NCBI RefSeq assembly: GCF_009389715.1
Contig: NC_052399.1
Coordinates: forward strand, 16,681,646-16,745,645
Reading direction: 5' to 3'
Length of the DNA stretch: 64,000 nt
From: Phoenix dactylifera
Taxonomy: Eukaryota > Streptophyta > Magnoliopsida > Arecales > Arecaceae
The translations under genes and the position numbers were made by a program. A model generated the notes under the pieces. The model was not told where the DNA came from and did no database searches. It worked only from the letters and a program-made list of their open reading frames with translations. Shown piece by piece: positions 48,239-57,100 of the stretch (position 1 is its first letter; each line of letters begins with the position of its first letter).

Positions 48239-48278
<40 letters not shown>
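48239..48278 (+). repeat. 40-nt poly-G run
   Basis: Forty consecutive G residues, C40 on the ASCC1 transcript strand, about 60 nt inside the putative first intron. Such a long G homopolymer is rare and may be length-variable or misassembled. Confidence 0.9.
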
Positions 48279-48279
<1 letters not shown>

Positions 48280-48439
48280 GAGCGAGGAGGAGATAGAAAG
48301 GTCGAAGAACTAGGGTTTCGTCTTGAGAGGCATTACCTTGAGAAGGAGCTGCGAGCGATCATCTGTATCCGGAGGCGACAGCCCGCTAAACGAACGGCTG
48401 CCCCTGCTCTTCTTTCTCGCCGTGACACCGAGTGGTGGG

Positions 48440-48445
48440 CACGTG
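48440..48445. promoter_or_regulatory. G-box CACGTG near the ASCC1 5' end
   Basis: The palindrome CACGTG in GGGCACGTGCGAC lies about 105 bp upstream of the putative 5' UTR donor at 48337, so in or just upstream of the first exon. Confidence 0.3.
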
Positions 48446-48519
48446 CGACCCCAAGAAAGAGCAGCGCGCGGCCGGGATGACGTGCGCATAGTAGGACTGT
48501 TTAAATAGGTGTCCAATAT

Positions 48520-48982
48520 CCGGCCAAATGGATCGAGTCGGATCTTGAGTGACCCGACCCAATTCGGTTTGCCGTAATTTTAAACTTAGATCCGACCCAA
48601 TTGAAAATCGGATCGGATCGGATCGGGCCTACAACTATAATTTTGAACTCAGATCATTTATGTCGAGTCAGATCGGGTTGGATCTGAGTCGAAACTGAAT
48701 TTGAACCGAATCTGGGTGGGATCCAAAGCTTTTTTTTCTACAGAATTTTCAATACAATCTCTTAAAGATATTCAAACAGGATCTAAAAAAAAAAATATCT
48801 TTTTTAAAACTCTACTAGAATTGGGTCTTGGATCCTGTACTCTCCCACTCCCTTGCTCACTCCTTTGGTCCTAGGTCATCATACTTGATAACGTGGGAAG
48901 TTACCAAGGCAACCATGCGTTTACTAGGAAATTCCAAAGTGAGTGCAACTCCTACTTCTCAACTTAAAACTAAAAAGATCTA
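48520..48982. repeat. Intergenic stretch with GGATC-rich repeat debris
   Basis: About 48520-48725 repeats the words GATCGG, GACCCGACCCAATT and GGATCTGAGTC in both orientations, like the inside of plant MITE or LTR debris. No clear termini were found. The rest up to 48982 shows nothing. Confidence 0.3.
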
Positions 48983-49937
48983 GGGCTCGTTTGGTTCACG
49001 GGTAGCATTTTTTCTCCTAAGAATATAATTTTTGGGAAGAAAATTTCTAGAAAGAGAATGTATGGAAATGTACTTTTGGCATGTTTGGTTAAACATGGAA
49101 AAATGATAGATTTCCAGAGTGCTTGTATTTGGTTGACTATCCACTTTCCTAAGAAAGTTATGTATAATTCATATTATATCCTTAATAAAAATTAGGTCTT
49201 TAATATCTCTTTAATGCTAAAGGATTTTTTTGAGAAAAAATAAAGATGGAGCGATTTCCGCCTCATGGAAAAGTAACTTTTCCATGTTTCTCATGGGAAA
49301 GACTTTTCCATGAAGGGCTCGTTTGGTTCCCAGGAAGTATTTTTCCTTCTAAAAATATGATTTTTGGGAAGCAGATTCCTAAGAAGAGGATGTCTAAAAA
49401 AGTATTTTTAGCATGTTTGGTTGATCATGGGAAAATGACAAATTTTCAAAGTGCTTATGTTTGGTTGACCATTCACTTTTTTGAAAAAGTTATGTATAAT
49501 TTCTATTATACCCTTAATAAAAAATAAATTTTTAATGCCTCTTTAATACTTCTTTAATGCTGAAGGGCCTTTTTGGGAAAGAATAAAAATAGAGTGATTT
49601 CCGTATGAGGGAAAGTAACTTTTCCATATTTCTCATGGGAAGACTTTTCCATGAAATATGGGAATCATATTCTCATAAGAATACAACTTTTCCGTCTCTC
49701 TCCTTTGAAAACTCCAACCAAACAAGAGGCATCTTATTACTTTCCCGTTGACCACACTTTTCTCTCTTTTTTTTTCCGCGAACCAAACAAGCCTGAAATG
49801 TGGGAATCATATTTCTATGGGAATACAACTTTCTCATCTCTCTTTTTGAAAAACTCCAATCAAATAAGAGGCATCTTATTACTTTTCGATTGATCATACT
49901 TTTCTCCCTTATTTTTTTCTGCGAACCAAACGAGCCC
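48983..49937. mobile_element. Tourist-like MITE, copy 2 (outer, interrupted; TSD CTA)
   Basis: Starts GGGCTCGTTTGGTTCACGGG and ends with the complement CGAACCAAACGAGCCC. CTA flanks it at 48980-48982 and 49938-49940. Removing the inner copy (49315-49794) and one 3-bp duplication leaves 472 bp, the family length. Short ORFs inside are not genes. Confidence 0.85.
49315..49794. mobile_element. Tourist-like MITE, copy 3 nested in copy 2 (480 bp, TSD GAA)
   Basis: Starts GGGCTCGTTTGGTTCCCAGG and ends CGAACCAAACAAGCCT. GAA is duplicated at 49312-49314 and 49795-49797. Excising the element plus one GAA restores CCATGAAATGTGGGAATC, the continuous sequence seen at the same place in reverse orientation in the other copies. 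Confidence 0.88.
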
Positions 49938-50009
49938 CTAATGCAAAGGTATGCATGCACAAAATCATTTCGCGAGGACCGTGCCCCAATGAACCCCGAG
50001 AGACATCAT

Positions 50010-50490
50010 GGGCTCGTTTGGTTCGCGGGAAAAGAAGGGGGGAAAGTGTGGTCAACGGGAAAGTAATGAGATGCCTCTTGTTTGGTTGGAGTTTTCAAAG
50101 GAGAGAGAAGGGAAAGTTATATTCCCATGGGAATGTGATTCCCACATTTCATGGGAAAGTCTTTCCCATGAGAAACATGGGAAAGTTACTTTCCCATGAG
50201 GCGGGAATCACTCTATTTTTACTTTTTCCCAAAAAGTCCCTTCAGCATTAAAGAAGCATTAAAGAGGCATTAAAAATCTAATTTTTATTAAGGGCATAAT
50301 AGGAATTATATATAACTTTCCTAGGAAAGTGGATGGCCAACCAAACATAAGCACCTTGGAAATTTGTCACTTTCCCATGGTCAACCAAACATGCCAAAAA
50401 TACTTTCCTAGGCATCCTCTTCCTAGGAATTTGTTTCCCAGGAATCATATTCCTAGGAAGGAAAATGCTTCCCGCGAACCAAACGAGCCC
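50010..50490. mobile_element. Tourist-like MITE, copy 4 (481 bp, TSD CAT)
   Basis: Starts GGGCTCGTTTGGTTCGCGGG and ends with the exact complement CCCGCGAACCAAACGAGCCC, a 20-bp perfect TIR. CAT flanks both ends (50007-50009, 50491-50493). It is very similar to copy 1 at 9527. Confidence 0.9.
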
Positions 50491-50506
50491 CATGAGTATG
50501 GGCTAA

Positions 50507-50585
50507 GGGCTTGATGATGTGCACCAATAAAAAAACCAAAAAGGGCTTGATGATGTGCACCAAAAAAAAAAAGGGCTTGATGATT
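50507..50585. repeat. Short tandem repeat GGGCTTGATGATGTGCACC
   Basis: Three units separated by A-rich spacers begin near 50507, 50542 and 50572, the last cut short. Confidence 0.75.
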
Positions 50586-50759
50586 AAGACCTTCTTTATT
50601 GTAGGGCTTTTTTCGGTACTTGCCTTGATGGGGCTCGAAAAGGACAAGGTTAAGGAATTATCCAGTTTACATAAATTTTAGTCGGGCCAAGTAAAAATTG
50701 CCGTGCTATGGTTATGTCTTGACGTGACCACGTAACAATCAATTGAACAAGAAATGGAA

Positions 50760-51143
50760 CCCATTGTCTTGGGGGGAACCTTTCGTTACATAATAATTAT
50801 GCTCTTTCTAGAATGCAGGGGCGATTCCTTCCTTTGGGGGACTGTCTTTGGACCCTTCACGTTGTCACGGCTCAGAAGTCTGCGGTACGCCCTCCGGCCA
50901 AGCTTGAGCCAGTCAAATAAGCCGAACTTAGGCGTGCCTTCGCATTCTTTCTCCCTTAAAAGAATTTCGTTCTCAAGATTTAATGTTCTTTACTTTTTTC
51001 ATCTAACATTCCATCATACTTTTGCTGCACAACTCTAATCTAAACCAACTCTTTTGTATACTCGTCCTATACCTATCCCAATGAATCATAACCCCAAGCT
51101 TAATTTTCTACCCATGATCAAACCTATTGCTCTGATGCCATAT
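50760..51143 (-). mobile_element. Relic of LTR-retrotransposon leader with tRNA-iMet primer site
   Basis: At 51129-51140 the minus strand reads TGGCATCAGAGC, one mismatch from the common plant primer site TGGTATCAGAGC for initiator tRNA-Met. It sits 3 nt from the presumed LTR end at 51144. The sequence running left (to about 50760) would be the 5' leader of a minus-strand element whose coding part is gone. No gag or pol was seen. Confidence 0.5.
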
Positions 51144-51864
51144 TGTCACAACCTAAATCTAGAACATGACTTGGCCGTGCTACCAAGAGGTACACCCATG
51201 ATAACATGAAGCCAAACTTCTTAATTAACTTCCAAATTCATCTCAAATAAAATATAATAAATAAAAATCTACTTTTGTTATCTATTAAATGCAACCAATA
51301 CTGGTTCAGAACGTCTAAATCCAAACATAAAGATCAAACTCATAATCCTCAATATTTAGAAAATCATTAACTATAAATTTCATAGTCAATTAAAATACTA
51401 AAATTCTTCTACAAAATCGCCAAGATTGCTAGCGCAAACTCTAAGCCTGAGCAATTCGTTGTTCATATCACCCTATTCGTATGGAGAGAGAAAAATAAAA
51501 ATAAAGATAAATGAGAGACACAGTGAGATAAAGCTTGCTCTACCTTACCGAATTAAGCATAAATTTTTTCATATCAACGCACCTTTTAAGAAAAATAATA
51601 AATAATACAAAATAAAGTATTTCATATTATAGTATATTAAAAAAGTCATAGAGGCAATCTTGCATACGTAAATCATTCATATTTCGTAAACATGGTTCTA
51701 AATTCATTTTGCGAATAAATTCATAAATCATCATTCTGCTATATAGCCATATCATAGTTCAAAATATTGCTCATAGATATTCGTGCTACGGTCAATATAT
51801 ACCCGTGATAGGCCCACGTTTGTTGCCAACTTTATACCTGTTGGTGGGGCCTGTGTTCGTATAA

Positions 51865-52502
51865 ATGCTAGCTCCGGGGTGGTTTAGTTGTAGTAAGGGC
51901 GGTAGGATTAAGATTAGGAGATTGATTGAGTGAAGTAGGGTTCGGTGAAATATTAAATAGAAGTAGGACATCCTTTATAAAGGAAAGTACGACATCCAAT
52001 CTAAAGTCAAGTATCTCTCGTGAGCAAAAGAGAGAGTCGGTGAGAGTTCCTAATCAGAAAAGGGAAAGAGCACATCCTTAGTAGAAGTGGGTACCGGCAC
52101 TGGGTGGACGGTCTATCCGCCCTTAAGTGGTATTACCAGCCATTCTGGAGGAGCAGTTGATTCAGCAATTTCTAGTCCTCATCTATCAGGTGTTTCATCC
52201 ATTTTAGGTTCCATCAATTTTATAACAACTATCTCCAACATGCGTGGACCTGGAATGACTATGCATAGATGCGGGTGGACTTGTCGGATCGAAACTACAC
52301 TTCTCCTCATATTGGGTAGGAGGGGAAGAGAACCATTTGTCCGGGATAGAATCTTCCATCACTTTGCTTGCTCGAACTCTTGGCGAGAGCTGCACCTCTC
52401 TTTCTTCGTTGAGCGAGACCAGCAAGGGGAATTTATCCATTTGGATAGGAAGCACTCAACCAATAGCTCACTACCCACCAACATCGAAATAAGGGGATGA
52501 TT
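51865..52502 (+). other. Nuclear insertion of mitochondrial DNA (NUMT)
   Basis: A central segment is unmistakably plant mitochondrial cox1. The sequence on both sides (51865-52074 and 52273-52502) differs from the LTR and reads like plant mitochondrial spacer/ORF sequence. It joins the cox1 part abruptly at about 52272, so either the donor mitochondrial genome was rearranged here or pieces were joined on insertion. The outer edges are estimates. Confidence 0.6.
52075..52272 (+). pseudogene. cox1: Fragment of mitochondrial cox1
   Basis: Translation gives [18 protein letters not shown], then [39 protein letters not shown] and PGMTMHR, an internal piece of cytochrome c oxidase subunit 1 of about 65 codons. 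The expected continuation after MTMHR is missing and an unrelated frame follows to a stop at 52500. Three differences from the conserved protein (L to S, F to S, L to P) are all C where a U is required, the pattern of unedited plant mitochondrial codons. Not functional in the nucleus. Confidence 0.9.
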
Positions 52503-53722
52503 AATAATTCCATGAGGGAATGTCGATTTTTTCAATTCTAAGAATCATATATAGCTATCTCGGTTTCTTTAGAAAATTTATATTTTTTTTCTTAAAACAT
52601 ATATATAAATAGATGAAAAATACATATATTAAATGATCAAATTCATATTTCATAATAAAGCTATTTTCATTAAAACATCCATAAAACCTTTTTTTTATAA
52701 GAAAGCATGATTTTCATAGCACCTATGCCAATCCATAATTTTAAGAAAAGCATAATATATCCACAAGCAAAATTTATGCACTAAAAACATAATCATTTGA
52801 AAAATAATGAGTATAAGATTTACCTACTTCTACTGTCTTAGACCGTCAAACTTCACTAGGCAAATCTGCTACACCTATTTAAAAACATTAAAAGTGAAAT
52901 TAATTTCTGTTAGATGATTTTAATCGAATTAAAACAATAAGAAAAGGAGGCGGTTGGTCGAGTGACATTGTTCGACGGCTCCAGGCAGTTAGGTCTAAGC
53001 AACTCGATCAATAAATCATGGGGCATGGACTACATTAAGGCCAAGATCATTTGATAGGATTCATCATCAATGAATTTTAGGAATACTCAGCAAAATTGAG
53101 GTGATTGGTCTAGTAGACAGTCGAGGCAGTAGGGCAATTTAGGGCCTCTTTGTAGGGTTCCACTTGGGTCCATAAAACCGGGAGATAGAATTCAGTTCAT
53201 AGGTCCATGGATCTTTTTAGAGAGAGAAATAGAGAGATGAGAGAGAAGGAAGAGAGGGATGGCTCTTTCTCTCTCTTCTCTTCTTCTTCTTTCTTTCTTC
53301 ATTCTTGGAAGCAAGTGCGTGGTTAGTTTTGACAGGTGGCAGCAGGCGATGGAGACATAAAGTAGCGGGCGACCACCGACGATGGTCGACCGTCTAAAAA
53401 TTAAACTAAAAATAAGGTTGAGAAGGAAATTTATTGGCTCGGTTGTTCTCAGATCCTAGCCCACTTGCCGGCGGCTGGGGTTTTGGCTCCGGCTTGGGGC
53501 CGAGGCTCTCGGCGACGAACGCCAACGGCGATGATGGTTGGAAAAAGGGAGAAGGAGGTGAAACAGAGCAAAACAGAAGATTCTTTTCTCCAAGCAGTTT
53601 CCACCCGATTTTTTGGTCAGCGGCCATGAATCCTAATCATCGGAAGAAAAAGAAAGAAAGAGAAAAAAAGGCTAAGGCATTACCTTAGCTCCAATGATGT
53701 GTGGCAGCCCTGATTTCCGACA

Positions 53723-54122
53723 ATCCCAATGATGGAATGCCTTGAGTTTGAAGAGAGAAAAAGAGGAGAAAGGGCTATGGCACTCGGTGGTGAGAGGCTC
53801 ACTCTCTTAGAGGAGTCCATAGGGTCCCCGCAACTTTAGAACTCCTCATCGTGGCCGAGATAGCTGAGTGGAAAGGAGGAAGACTCATCCCCGCGATCAG
53901 AAGTCTTCATCGGCTGATACGCTTCCACGGCTGATACGCCCACAGCTGGCTAGGCTGGGCCCGGTCAAATGGACCGGGCCGAGGCGGGCCTCCACACACG
54001 TGACAGCTCCGGGAGCTCGGATAGAGTGGGCGAGGGATTCGATCGCCGCGAGCGGCAGCAAGAGACGCAAACGCGAAGCAAACGCAGCCCAGCGAGAATC
54101 AAAAAGCCGGTAGCCCCGGCCA
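53723..54122 (+). promoter_or_regulatory. Glyoxalase I upstream region with TGGGCC and G-box
   Basis: Between the relic LTR and the ATG lie a TGGGCC site-II-type motif (53956-53961), a nearby CCGGGCC, and a CACGTG G-box (53997-54002), 121-167 bp before the start codon. No clear TATA box was seen, which fits a broadly expressed gene. The 5' UTR is GC-rich. Confidence 0.4.
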
Positions 54123-57100
54123 ATGGCAAGGATCCTCCCGATGGCCGCCTCCTACTCCCTCCAGCTCGCCGGCCTACGGCCCCCCTCCCCCTTCTCCGCC
54201 GCCGTCCGGCTCGCCTCCAACGCCCGCCTCGGCCTCCACTCCGCTCCCTTCCGCCGCCTTGCTCTGTCCCATCTCGGAAGCGGTGAAGCCTCCATCCCAC
54301 CGGAATTCTTTTGCAGAACTCTTCACCTTATTCGCTTTTCTCATCGCCTCTTAATCTTCCCGGCGGATTCTTGAACGATTTCGATCCTTTTTCTTTAAAA
54401 ATCCTCAACTGATCCGTGAGCGATCGTTTGGGTCTTGCGACTTGGTCAGGATGTAATGAGACTCCATTCGCTCGATGCTATGGTTTTTCTAGGGTTTTGA
54501 GGCGTTTCGATTTGTTTTGGAATTTGTAAGATGTAAATTTGCTCTCTGTGACTGATTAGTAAACAAGAACTACTGATCCGATCATCCATCCTGTCCTTTT
54601 TCTTGCGAAAGTTACATCTTTTAGTATTATATATATGGGTTTTACATGAATCGTCAGTGACAGTTAGATATAGCTCGACCCGTGGTTTATTTTTTATTTA
54701 CTGGTTACTGAATTTAATGTGCAATTTCTTTAGAGCAGGGAGGTATATTATACAGAAAGTAATGCAGCTTTTGCAAGTCTAATTGGTTCCAGTGGATCTG
54801 TTAACTGAACTGAATGAACTGAATAGGTGCTTGTTGATAATCTTTGACTAAATTTGAAGTTGGGGTGAATCTAAAAGTTCATCCGAAACACAAGAACAGA
54901 TCTTCTAGCGCCTGTTGGGTATTGCTTTTGTTTTCTGTTTTTGTTTTCAAACCACAAGAAGAAAAATAAACTAGACCAAAAGACATGTGATGTAACCCAT
55001 TCGTTTTTTCAAATTGTTTGTAAAATCTTTAGAGCTATTGGCAGCAAACTTTTGTTGTTTACCAAAGGAATCAAAATAGAAGCAAGTAATAGCAGAAGTT
55101 CTGTGCAAATGCCATCTTCAACATCAACCTCAACGAGATATTTCTCTAATTTGTAGAGAAGCCAGAACACAAAAACAAGAACAGTACCAGACAGGCCCCT
55201 AACTTTTCTTTATTGTCTGAATCCAGTATTAGCTTATTATATATATATGTATATATATACACACACTTGGAAGTCATGTGCTCTGTGTATCTATATATCT
55301 ACTCTGTTTATTTATTTATTTATTTCATTGGTTTTTATTACTTTCTTGAATTTTTTTTGAACAACTATATGGCAAGTTGAAGAGAAGGAGCTCTTAGTCT
55401 TTTATATTACCTTCTTTACTGGTCCCTGATCCATTGACTCTTCTGGCCGTGATTGCACAGCTATGCATCACGGGCAGTTATTTGGAATAAAACCTTCTAA
55501 GTTGATAAGAAAAGCGAGTGGCATAGAGGCCAGTGCTGCTGGAAATATGACGACACAAGCAAGCACCACTGTTAGTCAAGAAGAGGCCTTAGAGTGGGTG
55601 AAAAAGGACAAGAGGAGGCTTCTTCATGTTGTTTATCGTGTTGGGGACTTGGACAAGACCATAAAGTATCCTTCCCTTTTCTGAATTATACCTCTGTACC
55701 ATGAAGATCATGTATTTAATGTACAGGCAGATGGCTTCTGCTAAATTTGTCTGCCTGATTGGTGCAGGTTCTATACAGAGTGCTTGGGAATGAAGTTGCT
55801 GCGAAAACGTGACATTCCTGAGGAAAGATACACAAATGCTTTTCTTGGATATGGGCCTGAAGACTCACATTTTGTCGTTGAACTCACTTACAGTAAGCTA
55901 CCTCTGTTATATCTTCATGATGTCATGCTACTTTAAAGTGTTAATGATGCCTTTAGACATTTTTTTCTTATATAGGAATCCTTTCTTTCTTTGTCTTCTT
56001 CTTCTTCCTCCTCTTTTTCTTCTTTCTTTTTTTGTACTCTAATAGTTCATTGCCTATCACCTTTCTGTTTATTTGATTCTGCACAACTGTATATCTATGC
56101 GTTATCTGATTAAAATTCTGCTTGTTACAATATTGGTAGATTATGGGGTTGACAAGTATGATATTGGAACTGGTTTTGGTCACTTCGGTATTGCAGTGGA
56201 GGATGTAAGATTCTGTTCCCATAAATTTATACACTGTAATCCTGTTAGTGGATTTTGGGCATGCATGTATGTTTGCATGCAATCCTGAACTTCTGTTATA
56301 TCCATTTCTCTTTGAATGATTGAATTGAGATCCACATAAAAATCATTATACACTATCGGGTTTTGTTTTTTTCAGTATTTGTACTTTGTGCCTCACCGAT
56401 TATGTTACTATTGATGCCTTCATATTATATGTCCTTGTGCTTGTTAACTATAGGTCTTCTTTTAAGAAAAAAAAATCTCAATTGCAAATAACTCTGTGTA
56501 TATCGAAATTATTTGTGAAATATTGATTAACGAATATGGTGCATCCGGATAACTTTATAGTTTATAATCACTCTTACTGCAAGTTTAGATAATAGCATGT
56601 CTGACTAACTTATGTATATGTACATATATATATTTTAGTAACTAATTTATATTTTTGTAACTAATTGGTGTTATTGTGATGTATGTGGAATTGACTTGAA
56701 TGGCTTAAAAGAACTCTAATGTTGGTAATAATCCTATACATACAACTACAACAGGCCATGGTCTTGTCATATAGTATGAATCCAATACTTGTACAAATAA
56801 TGTATGCTATGAACTTGATAACACCCTTATGATATGATAGAATGAAATGTCTGATGCATCCCTTAAACCTAGATCGTTAATCATTGATAACTATCTGGTA
56901 GATACTTGAAGTGTGATATGCTTGATAGACTTGTAGTTGAGAGACAAAATAAGAGAACTCTAGAGACTTTAAAGGAAAATGTGACTTTAAAAGAGAATGT
57001 TGGAAGACAATGAGGAAGTGGATGATGGTAATTAAGGAGACGCAATTAGGGGATATGTCCAAGAAGCAACGTTCAAACACTCAAAAGTTTGTAGATGGAA

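Larger units (their letters stand above)
45682..48500 (-). other. Probable ASCC1 5' UTR exon and first intron
   Basis: A donor AAG|GTAATG ends a GC-rich exon at 48337. A TTTCAG acceptor precedes 45682, 33 nt upstream of the start codon. That would give a 2.65-kb intron inside the 5' UTR. The leader after the acceptor carries a tiny upstream ORF (ATG ATC ACA GTT TAA). The intron contains an old three-unit repeat and the poly-G run listed separately. The ORF at 48310-48516 is not supported as a gene. Confidence 0.45.
51144..53722 (-). repeat. Long relic LTR (about 2.6 kb) of a Ty3/Del-type element, with a mitochondrial insert
   Basis: On the plus strand it opens TGTCACAACCTAAATC next to the primer-site relic and probably closes TGATTTCCGACA at 53722, giving TGTC/GACA ends. 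A phrase around 51781-51850 (CGTGATAGGCCCACGTTTGTTGCC..TTTATACCTG) resembles long Del/Tekay-type LTRs. The right boundary is less sure than the left, and no 5-bp duplication can be tested because the internal part is truncated. The insert at about 51865-52502 is mitochondrial. ORFs at 53406-53688 have no recognisable motif. Confidence 0.45.

Noticed and set aside
52087..52500. 137-aa ORF as a functional nuclear gene
   Set aside because: It starts inside a cox1 fragment without its own ATG, carries unedited codons and lies in a relic LTR.
53406..53688. ORFs of 73-84 aa on both strands near the glyoxalase I gene
   Set aside because: No recognisable motif; they lie in LTR-like sequence.
53845..53870. 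tRNA-like phrase GGCCGAGATAGCTGAGTGG
   Set aside because: No cloverleaf partner, anticodon arm or T-loop follows at the right distance.
53965..54300. 111-aa minus-strand ORF overlapping GLX1 exon 1
   Set aside because: It is a GC-rich antisense shadow of the transit-peptide exon.
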